Made by a program: the position numbers and the translations under genes. A DNA stretch of 19,286 nt from contig JAAAVE010000334.1 in the NCBI GenBank assembly GCA_015679605.1, positions 3,176 through 22,461 on the forward strand, written 5' to 3'. The notes beneath the pieces were generated by a model. That model saw only the letters and a list, made by a program, of their open reading frames with translations. It had not been told where the DNA came from and ran no database searches. Origin of the DNA: Podila epigama. Its lineage: Eukaryota; Mortierellomycota; Mortierellomycetes; Mortierellales; Mortierellaceae. Shown here piece after piece: positions 1-8,600 of the stretch (within the stretch, counting starts at the first letter, position 1; each line of letters begins with the position of its first letter).

Positions 1-374
1 CCCATTTGTTTTTTTTTTTTTTGCTTTGCAAAGCTGATCAACAATTCCATTTCGCCAAAAGGCGATGCCAAAATGCAAAGATCAGACTACAAACGCCGCG
101 CGTGGTTTTCGCTTTTCACTCACCAAAAAAAAAACTGTTTTTTTTCTCCTGCACTCTTTGCATGTGGTTTTGGGGGATGTAATTGGAACGCATGAAATCA
201 ATGTGGGAGCGGCGTTCGTCGTGCAGTTGCAAACTGGTGTGCTTTACTTTTGAAAGGCTTGAGCGAGCGAGGGGTTCAGAGCTAAGCTATTTTCTCCCTC
301 TCTCTCTCTCTTTTCACTCTCCTTTTCTCACCCTCTCCTCATTCCTGCGGGAATCCGGGAATCAACCCCCAATT
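1..374. other. Left edge, non-coding: kinase 3' flank with CT-rich block
   Basis: No gene is supported here. The stretch holds T- and A-homopolymers (about 8-22 and 125-146) and a strongly pyrimidine-rich plus-strand block at about 288-346, including a CT dinucleotide run at 298-311. On the minus strand it is the 3' flank of the kinase gene, whose stop is at 375-377. I saw no AATAAA on the minus strand. The short open frames here have no recognisable protein content. Confidence 0.6.
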
Positions 375-3357
375 TCACAATCCTCCTCGGCGCAATCGAT
401 CAAGTTCCCGCTTCAATGCCTCGTTTTCCCTCCGCAGACTCTCATTCTCGCGCGTCACAATCAAAAGCTGTTTCTCCAGCGAGCCTTGTCCAGACAGACC
501 ACTTTCTTGCCGATGCACTGAACCGTCAGAGGCTCCAATATGCGCGCTTTCGGCAAACCCGTGAGTGATCTTGCTTATTGTGGACTGGGCCACCTTGAGG
601 CCTAATCCAGTAAACAGTTCCGCAAGGACAGCACGCTGTTGCTCGTTCTGGCGGTAGAGCGTCTCCAGATGAGATTGTACGAACTGGATTCCTTGGGCAT
701 CGATCGAGGCCACTTGACCCCTCAACAACGACGCAGAGGGTGAAGTGTTGGGAGTGGTATGGGTCGATCCCAACGTCTCATGAATAGGTATACTACCCTC
801 AACGCTAGACACCTGGAAACGGCTCTTCTTGCTCTGAGTACTTGAGGGCCCATTGGATGGGTTGGGTGTTCCAGCTGCAGATACGACGGTGCTACTGTGA
901 TCCGATGAAGGGTCCGATCCCGGCAGGCTAGGTTCCACACTGAAGCGCGAGACTCGAGTCACCGAGCTGTCACGAGACAGCATGTTTTCGCTGGCCAATC
1001 TTGATTGTGACGTGTCCCTTGGAATTCCAGCTGTGCGAGTGCCTGAGAGGACGGGAGAGTTGGCCCCAAGTCCATTAGCGGCTGCTGGTGTCCCTGAAAT
1101 TGGCGTGCCGGGGTTGTGGTGCACTTCAAAGCGGGACTTTCGTTCTGGTAGGACCATTCGTCGTAAGAAGGGGAAGAAAAAGACATACAAAGTAAGTATA
1201 ACATGATTGAAAAATTGAGACTGCAGAGTGTCCCCCCAAAAGACTTGACTAATGCCTTTACCTGATGATGGTGGACCTGGCTCTACCATTCCACCGATCC
1301 GAACACCGTCCGGCGTACCCTCGGTGGGAGACGATGACAAACTGCGGGAGGGTGAGAGCAAGTTCTCGGTGCTCATGATTTTTACGTTTGCTGGAGTTGG
1401 TGAAGAGATGCTCAAAGTAGACTCTTTGACACTGAAGCGACCTTTCTTCACTTCTGGTGCAGGCTGAGGTTCAGGTGTGCTGCTCGAAACACCAAGGCCT
1501 TGCAAGTGCTGTCCAGGCTGAATAGCGGAGACGGCATTGTGAGAATGCGATGGCGATACTGCATTGCTAGGCGTGTGACCAGAATCGTGTGCATGCAGCA
1601 TGCCATAACTGGAGCTTGCGGACGAGACTACAGGGCTGGGGGCCTCTTCGACCACAAAGCGGGATTTCTTGATGGGCTTTTCGATGGCAGGGCCGAGCCC
1701 GGCTGAGCCATTGTGGGGTGATGCACCATCTTCAGACATATTATCCAATGCACGTGGTTCCATGACTGGGGTGCCCAAAGCTCCGATGGAAGCACTTGAC
1801 TCAGTGGTGGCTGTCGAAAGGGGGCGTCCCGCAGGCTCGAATGTTACAGTACGGGGTCTTCGAGCAGGCTCAGCATCAGACTCGTGGGCGTGGTCAGGAG
1901 TGTCTGTGTTATCATCGCCATCAAAGTCCCAGGATACACCCTTTTGTGGCAAGGTCGCTTTGGGCGCAGCCTTCTTTGGTGGCCGTTGCTCCAAAGGTGG
2001 CAAGTTATGGAGAATTCCTGACACTAGGTATGACTTCTTCTTGGCCTGTTTGAAGAAGGAATGATTCAAAAGCTTCTCGGCCGAGGGTCTTCTCGTGGGG
2101 TCCTTTTGCAGACAGCTGTCGATCATTTCCTTGAGTAACTTTGAATAGCGATGCTTCGTTGACTCGCGGTCCAGTGTTGGTGGGTCATTCGAGAGGGTGA
2201 GCATAAGGACCTTGATGGGCGGATATTTTGCAAAGGGCGCGTGTCCTGTAGCCAGCTCGATAGCTGTGATACCAAAACTCCAGATGTCCGCCTTATAGTC
2301 GTAGCCTGCTTGCTCCATGACCTCGGGCGCCATCCAGCACGGTGTGCCAACAAACGTCTTTCGCATACCGCGTCGGTCTCCGTTCTCCATGAGTGACGAT
2401 GAAACTCCAAAGTCTGCCAAGAGCACCGAGCCATCGTCATCCATGAGCAAGTTACCGGCCTTGACGTCTCTATAAAGGTAGTTCATCTCAAAGTTAATAA
2501 TAAGCTGGGCGTAGCTCTTCAACAAATAATTCCGGTATGGTGTAAAAAAAGAGCTTGCCTATGAATATGGCCATTCTTGTGAAGATAGTCGAGACCCTGC
2601 AAAGCTTGCTTCAAAATCGTGGCGATGGATATCTCATCAAATCCGTCTGGATATGCTGTCTTCATAATATCCAGGCACGACCCTAATGATGGATGGAAAA
2701 GAGAGATTGGATGATAAAGTTACAACATGGCACAGGCCTACCTACTTTGACCTGCTGTTGGTCAAGTGTTCAGCTCTTACCGGCCGAGAGATATGGCGTA
2801 ACAATGTTGAGCTTGCTGTCCGCTACGAATGCTCCATGCACGCGGATCACATTCGGGTGTTTGCATAATGCCATGACCTGCGTTTCTCGGCGAAGTTCGT
2901 CAATCTGGTTACGCTCGAACATGTCAAGGTCAATGACCTTGATGGCAACTCGCTTATTCAGCGGTTTGTAGTAAGCATTATATACAACTGCAGAAGAACC
3001 ATAGCCTAAAAAAAAGAGGTCATTCCCAAGGCACATGGCCATGTGGGCGAGTGTCAGTCCGTCCTCTGCATTGGATACATTCAAGCTGCATCATTTCCCT
3101 TTCTCGTTTTTATGCCTCGGAGGTTGTAAGAGTCAAGACCTCGTTGAACCAAAACAAATCAATGAAATAGAATGATGATTACCGATGGGCAAGCGAATGT
3201 CATAGTCATCAGGATTATTGGAGAATGAATCGTCATGTACGCTTGGTGAAGTAGAGGCTGCCATACTTCCGACAGGGGATGTGGGCATGTAGCTGGATCC
3301 ACTGTTGCTGCTGCTTGGGTGCTTTACAGATGACCCTGATGAAGCCATACGTTCCAT
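375..3357 (-). CDS. FRAY/OSR1-type Ste20-family serine/threonine kinase with RFxV-repeat tail
   Basis: Exons (minus): 3357-3183, 3005-2781, 2682-2559, 2469-1262, 1144-375, giving 833 aa. The kinase domain spans about 53-314. It has a glycine loop (GYGSSAVV, 59-66), VAIK lysine K81, HRD aspartate D176, DFG 194-196, and activation loop [13 protein letters not shown] with T213 at the position of the upstream-phosphorylated threonine of OSR1/SPAK. The activation loop and following subdomains closely match animal OSR1, so the GCK-VI/FRAY assignment is firm. After the domain comes a PF1-like GVSWDFD (352-358), then a Ser/Pro-rich tail with R-F-x-V motifs at R445, R519, R582, R644 and R686, ending in a basic, leucine-containing coiled coil (about 801-833). 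I see no animal-type CCT domain. The intron at 2470-2558 is GC-AG; the one at 1145-1261 is 117 nt without a stop. An in-frame TAA 18 nt upstream supports the ATG at 3357 unless the exon at 3805-3859 is used. Family knowledge suggests osmotic or ion-stress signalling; the substrate here is unknown. Confidence 0.92.
2470..2558 (-). other. GC-AG intron splitting the kinase HRD codon
   Basis: On the minus strand the upstream exon ends CATAG and the intron begins GCAAGC. The acceptor is TTTATAG, followed by AGACGTC. Only this junction gives H-R-D-V-K with the arginine codon split (phase 2). No nearby GT donor keeps the frame. AG before GCAAG is the known consensus for GC-AG introns. A possible branch site TTAAC lies in the intron's 3' half. 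Confidence 0.85.
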
Positions 3358-3804
3358 GTAGTGGCTAACTGGTTATTACAGTGATTGTGAGAAAGTTGAA
3401 AGGAAGAATGAGGCGAAGTTGAATGTTAGGAAAGAAGGAAGGAAGAAAGTAACGACGTTAACAAGAAACATGAGGTTTCCATTTCATCATTCAAAAAAAA
3501 GCGCCACATCGTAGCGCGCCTTCAAAAAAAAAAAAGACCACGTTTTCGCGGCTTTTTTTTTCTTCCCCTTCTATAACGGAAGGATAGGTGTAGAGCCCAA
3601 ACGACTGGTTTCCCTTGTCAACCCTGTGGTCTTGTCCGCATGCATTTCATGACAAATGGATGAGCTTGACAGATGACATGCACTTCAAGTGCCATGCAAT
3701 TATTTACTCTTGAGACTAGCTTGGTATGTTCCGTCACTTGTTCCCAAAGCACTGTCTCAATTGATAGAACATTGTGGCAGCAGCGATAATCCGATACTAC
3801 TTAC

Positions 3805-3859
3805 CGACCTCAAGGGATTGTGGCCGTGCGATGTGTAGCTCAAAGCGAGCGGTATCCAT
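3805..3859 (-). other. Possible alternative first coding exon of the kinase gene
   Basis: An ATG at 3859 opens an 18-codon frame (starting MDTARFELHIARP) that ends in GTCG before GTAAGT, a perfect donor at 3804. Splicing to the acceptor AACCAG at 3369 (exon from 3368) restores the kinase frame and adds V-S-H-Y before M-E-R-M, giving 855 aa in all. A CTAAC branch candidate sits at 3425-3429, minus strand. The implied intron is 436 nt, longer than its neighbours. A CT-rich leader precedes both this ATG and the one at 3357, so two promoters are also possible. Confidence 0.45.
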
Positions 3860-4515
3860 TCTCCAAAAAAGTTTCTTGAGAAAAAATGAGAGAGAAAAGT
3901 GAAGTGAGATGAAGGTGAGAATGCAGAAGAGTGAACTAAAGAACAACAACGGAGGCAAAAAGGAATATGGTCTGCACGCGTTTCTATCTGTCCTCCGGAT
4001 AGGCTCATTGGAAAGAGTCAAGGCCAACTCGCTCCTTCATAACACAACGGCCACCTTCAAGGGGCAAACAAGTCAAAAAAAAAAAAGCAAGGAGGTGGAA
4101 GATAAACCAAGCCTTTTTTTTTTTTTTGAGTATGGTTCATCCCGACAGTTCCACATGGCACCTCATTATCTCTTTTAGCCTCCTCCTTGTCGCTTTATCC
4201 TAGAATGAAGACATGAAGGAGGTCGTGTTCACGTTCGATTGTCGTCGTAGAGCGGTACCAAGTTGACCATGTAGAACACTCACAACATCCCTGTGAGAAA
4301 ATGCAAAGGTACTGCACTCAACTCTGCTTGGTGGCAACAATGTCCACAAAAAGATCAAGTCACGAGACGTATTATTTTTTTTACTTTTTTTTTTTCTTCT
4401 TTTCTTTCACCGACTGTAGCCCCCTTTTGACATTTTCCTTTTTTTTCTTGCCCTCATCCCCCTCACATCACCTTGACACAATACCCCCTTCCCAGTAGAC
4501 AAGAGAATTCATAAC
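3860..4515. promoter_or_regulatory. Divergent intergenic region between kinase and importin alpha
   Basis: I see no gene. The region holds T/A homopolymers (about 4074-4086, 4113-4127, 4374-4402). A T/C-rich plus-strand leader (about 4378-4470) precedes the importin ATG, and a CT-rich minus-strand leader (about 3862-3910) precedes the possible upstream kinase ATG. A short inverted repeat, CCTCCTT / AAGGAGG at about 4182-4222, is too small to assign. No clear TATA box was identified. Confidence 0.5.
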
Positions 4516-6778
4516 ATGGACAAGATCCCCGAGCACCGCACTCAAAACTTCAAGGCCAAGAGCGCTTTCAAGCCCGAAGAACTTAGACGTAGCCGTAATG
4601 AGCAGAACGTCGAGCTCCGCAAGGCAAAGCGCGAAGAGAACTTGACTAAGCGCCGCAATCTCGCCATCGCCGCCGAATCGGAGGAATCAGAGGACGAGGG
4701 CGTCGCTGCTGCCAATCATCAGGTAATTTATCGCGGAATACCATATTATGTTGCATCGAGATCATTACAGGAGTTACTGGTCATTGTTGGAAGCTCTGTC
4801 AAGGAGAGATGTATTTGAGATGTTGCACCGAGCGTGATTCACCTCAAAAAAAAAAAAACCCCCCACTCATTTGGGCACGAGTCGCAGACGTAAACTGCAT
4901 TTTCTTGGCTCGCGAAAAAGAGTCTTTTGTTTAACAAGAGTCAATATGCCTTCAAGAGTGTTTAACCGTTACCACCAAGCGCCATCCTTTATCCATTGTT
5001 GTTGACGTAACCATATTTTATGAATATCATACAAATAGTTTCACGAGCAACTGCCTGCCATGATCCAAGGTGTCATGTCTGATAACGTTGATGAGCAACT
5101 CAACGCTACCACTCGCTTCCGTAAGCTTCTCTCAAAGGAGCGCAACCCTCCCATTGACGAGGTTATTCGCTGCGGAGTGGTTCCTAGATTTGTCGAGTTC
5201 TTGTCATCACCTCACGCTGTTGTCCAGGTTAGTATTTCACTTTTACCATTGTCACAAGCCATTTGAGTATTCTTCTTCATCAATAGAATATTCTTTGACC
5301 GCCTTTGGAAACTAACATTTTTCTGATTGCTTTTGTTTTAAAAAAATTCGTCTATACTAGTTTGAGGCTGCTTGGGCATTGACCAACATTGCTTCGGGTA
5401 CCTCAGCTCAGACACAGTATGTTATCGAGGCTGGTGCCGTTCCTCACTTTGTGCAGCTTTTGAGCAACCCCGTTGCTGATGTCAAGGAACAGGTATAGAT
5501 TATTATCATCCCAAGCCTCTGTATGTATTCTTGTTTGAACAGATGATTTAACCAAGCCTTTCATTTTGCTATTGTTAACAATTGTAGGCTGTTTGGGCCC
5601 TCGGAAACATTGCAGGAGACAGCCCCCGTTGCCGTGACATTGTTCTTGAAGAGAATGCCCTTTTCCCACTTATTGCTGTGCTTCACGAAAATAACAAAAT
5701 CTCGATGCTCCGAAACGCCACCTGGACCTTGTCAAACTTTTGCCGTGGCAAGAACCCTGCTCCTCGGTGGGAATTGGTAAAGGCGCACAACATTCTTGGG
5801 CATTGTAGCAACCACCTATGGCTGACCATCGATATGTTTTTTATGAGCATTTTTTGTTAACTTTTTTGTTAACTTTTGTTCATATTCTAGATTCATCCTG
5901 CTTTGCCCGCTCTCGCAAAGCTCATTCACTCTAGTGATGACGAGGTTTTGATTGACGCATGCTGGGCCATGTCATACCTGTCGGACGGAACCAACGAAAA
6001 GATTCAGGCTGTCATCGAGTCTGGTGTCTGCCGTCGTCTCGTTGAGCTCTTGATGCACCACATGGCTTCTGTTCAGACTCCAGCTCTTCGTACTGTAGGC
6101 AACATTGTGACTGGAGATGATGTCCAGACTCAGGTCATTGTCAACTGTGGTGCTCTTCAGTCTCTCCTTGCCCTTCTCTCCAGCCCCAAGGACAATATTC
6201 GCAAGGAGGCTTGCTGGACCATCTCCAACATTACTGCCGGTACCTGCGTCCAGATCCAGAGTGTCATTGACGCCAACATCATCCCTCCCCTCATTCACAT
6301 CCTTCAGAACTCTGACTTCAAGACCAAGAAGGAGGCCTGCTGGGCCATCTCGAACGCCACCTCAGGTGGACTCAACAAGCCTGAGCAGATCAAGTACCTC
6401 GTCAGCCAGGGATGCATTAAGCCCTTGTGCGACATTCTCATCTGCATGGACAACAAGATTATCCAAGTTGCCTTGGATGGTTTGGAGAACATTTTGAAGG
6501 TTGGTGAGATGGAGAAAGAGGCGACCAACGGTGTCAACCAGTTCAGTTTGTACATTGAGGAGTGCGGTGGTATGGAAAAGATCCACAACTTGCAGGCACA
6601 CGACAACACTGATATCTACAGAAAGGCTTATGGTATCATTGACAAGTACTTTGCCGAAGAGGATGACGAGGACACTGGTCTCGCACCTCAGGTTGACAGC
6701 ACAACTGGTACCTTTGCCTTCAACGCCACAGGCGCTCCCCAGGGCGGCTTCCAGTTTGATCCAAGCAGCATGCAGTAA
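4516..6778 (+). CDS. SRP1: Importin subunit alpha (karyopherin alpha, SRP1-like)
   Basis: Exons: 4516-4722, 5039-5227, 5361-5492, 5588-5776, 5891-6778, all phase 0, giving 534 aa (yeast Srp1 is 542). It is the adaptor that binds classical nuclear localisation signals and docks on importin beta. Residues 1-69, exactly exon 1, form the importin-beta-binding domain, with basic clusters between R24 and R49 and then an acidic patch. The remainder is an armadillo array. The NLS-binding Trp/Asn ladder is visible in [47 protein letters not shown] and [12 protein letters not shown]. The repeat with [12 protein letters not shown] has Tyr in place of Asn, as is usual for the family. The C-terminus has the acidic segment after YGIIDKYF, the region used by the CAS export receptor. 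Start: first ATG after a pyrimidine-rich leader. The first intron (316 nt) is the longest and has an A12-C7 tract. Confidence 0.97.
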
Positions 6779-7082
6779 ATTGCATCCCATCACGACCACC
6801 GCCATTTCTTCTGTGGTAAAGGAGAAGAAATTGAGGGATAGTTTTATCTTCTACAAGTGTCGCATTGAAATAAAGAAGAATAATGAATGCAAATAATGTG
6901 TATTGTTTTTTTTTCTTTTCTTTTCTTTTCTTTCTTTTTTTCCGTTTTTCTTTCTTCCATTTTCTTCCGTTCTTATTATCGTATTTTACGAGAAAAAGTC
7001 CACTTCCTTTCTGTTTCTTTAAACAAGAACAAGAAAGAAAAAGAAAGAAAAGGAAAGAAAAATATTACAAATAGTTTTTTTA
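6779..7082. other. Convergent 3' region with poly-pyrimidine then poly-purine blocks
   Basis: This is the shared 3' flank of importin alpha (plus) and EBP2 (minus). An AATAAA for importin lies at 6869-6874. Then follows a T/C block with repeated TTTTC units (about 6905-6965) and an A/G block with repeated AAAGA units (about 7021-7070). The two blocks are roughly complementary and could pair in either strand's RNA. Confidence 0.6.
6869..6874 (+). terminator. Polyadenylation signal AATAAA, importin alpha
   Basis: Canonical hexamer about 90 nt after the importin stop codon, inside the non-coding 3' flank and followed by a T-rich stretch. It is a sequence match only; the cleavage site is not known. 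Confidence 0.5.
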
Positions 7083-8376
7083 CTATCTCCCACCACCATT
7101 CTGACGACGACTCTTTCCAAGGCGCTTCTTGGCACCACCCTTGGCGCCACCCTTGGCGCCACCAGCCTTTGTAGCCTTGTGTCCTGACTTGAAGGATGTA
7201 GACTTGTTACGCTTGGTGCTGAAGCCGCTCATGTCAGCTGTAGATTCGGCAGTGTTGCTCTTTTGGTGACGCTTCTTGCCTCCAAATCCAAACTTTTGGT
7301 CCTTCTTCATACGCTTGCCTCTTGACTCTGTTGTGGATGGTGCAGAACGCTTGCCATTCTTGTTGACGCCTCCCTTCTGAGCAGTCTTGTATGCCTTCAT
7401 CTCCTCATCGTCACTAGCCAATGCCACATCGAAATCGTCGTCGGCGTTTGTAGAGTTATCGTTACCCTGACGCTCTAGAAAAAGAAAAAAAGAAAATCAT
7501 GAGAGTAGTTGAGTGCTGAGGTGTTAGTGACAAAGTGGTATAATACCAGAAAAAAATAGATATAGAAAAACAACCGTTCCGAGAGACTTACTCTTCTTGA
7601 GAGTGTTGATCTTCTCCAGGGCATCAGCCTTGGCCTTCTCACGTTCCAATCGCTTCTCAGCCTGGACCTTCTTTCCAAACTTCTTGAGCTCTCTCTGTGC
7701 CTTGGCCCGTTCACTGGCCTGGATCGATGCATTCTCGTCCAAGAGACGCTGACGAATCTTGGCCATGTGGTCGTCGGTCTTGATCATCTCTGCAAAGTAA
7801 TCATCAGGGCGCTCAAACACACCACCTTCCTTTCTTATCCGCTCACGTCCACGTACAGCTGCCTCCAGGGCCTGATCGTAAAATGCAACCTCACGAGTCA
7901 AATCGTCATCTGGGTCAGCGACAACAACAGGTTTTGACGACGTGATCGATTGCGTCTCGGACCAAGGGATATTTGTAGGGAGAGCAATCTGTTCCCGAAG
8001 ACGCTTCAACGCAGCCTAGTATTTTTGTTATCGTTGTTGGTAACGTCCGGTATTTTTTTATGAATATGGTATTAAACAGTGCTGTTAGTTAGGATTCATT
8101 GTTGTGATTTTTTTACTAGTTACCTCTAATCTTTCCTTTATAATCCTCAAGAGTGATCATATCATGCTCCTCGTCTTCGATCCAAATTCACATTCATCCA
8201 CATAACGAACATAAAAAAAAATCGCCTTTCATCCATACCTCGTTGTTAATAGTAACTCGCTGCTCGGTAAGGATATCAATAGGACCATCCTCATCGCCTG
8301 AGAGCATCTCTGTGTCAGAACCCTCAAGGTCTTCCAATGTAAGTCTCTTTTCTTCCTCGCTGTCTGAGCTCGACAT
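7083..8376 (-). CDS. EBP2: rRNA-processing protein EBP2 (EBNA1BP2 homologue)
   Basis: Exons (minus): 8376-8239, 8015-7592, 7474-7083, giving 317 aa. EBP2 is a nucleolar assembly factor of the 60S ribosomal subunit, needed for 27S pre-rRNA processing. The N-terminus is acidic (SSSDSEEE). Joining exons 1 and 2 gives INNE-AALKRLREQI, matching the conserved NNxxxL segment. The core carries DLTREVAFYDQAL, RPDDYFAEMIKTD, KIRQRL and KKFGKKVQ, which are EBP2 hallmarks. The C-terminus has KDQKFGFGGKKR, the family signature, and a basic (GGAK)3 tail (DNA repeat about 7128-7167) that likely aids nucleolar retention. Intron 1 is 223 nt with a CTAACTAAC branch; intron 2 is 117 nt. The gene faces importin alpha tail to tail and is preceded by a CT-rich leader on its own strand. 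Confidence 0.95.
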
Positions 8377-8600
8377 TTCTTGTTATAATGGTAATTGAAT
8401 GGGACAAAGGGGATAAAAAAAGGGAGGGATGAGCTGAAATGGAGAGATGCAGAAGTCTTTTTGGAAAAAAAAATAAAGGTTCACAAATGGACGGGCACAC
8501 TGCAAGCACAAAAAAAAAAAAGAAAATGCTGTTTACTATTTGTGACTGTTTAATATGAATATGAAGTTATGAAGTTCTTTGGTGAGGGGTGGCTTTGAAT
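8377..8600 (-). promoter_or_regulatory. EBP2 promoter / oxygenase 3' flank
   Basis: Two minus-strand genes are separated by 224 nt. The EBP2-proximal half is pyrimidine-rich on the minus strand, the same leader style as elsewhere in the window. A-runs on the plus strand (8466-8473, 8510-8521) are T-runs for these genes. I identify no coding sequence and no defined factor site. Confidence 0.45.

Noticed and set aside
4182-4222. CCTCCTT / AAGGAGG inverted repeat as an RNA gene or operator
   Set aside because: A 7-bp stem with a long loop is expected by chance in sequence of this composition.
3909-4498. Short plus-strand frames between kinase and importin
   Set aside because: Translated homopolymer and CT-rich leader sequence (runs of Phe, Ser, Lys) with no family features.
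6117-6896. Overlapping frames on both strands within the importin last exon
   Set aside because: Shadow frames of a well-conserved armadillo exon with skewed codon use.
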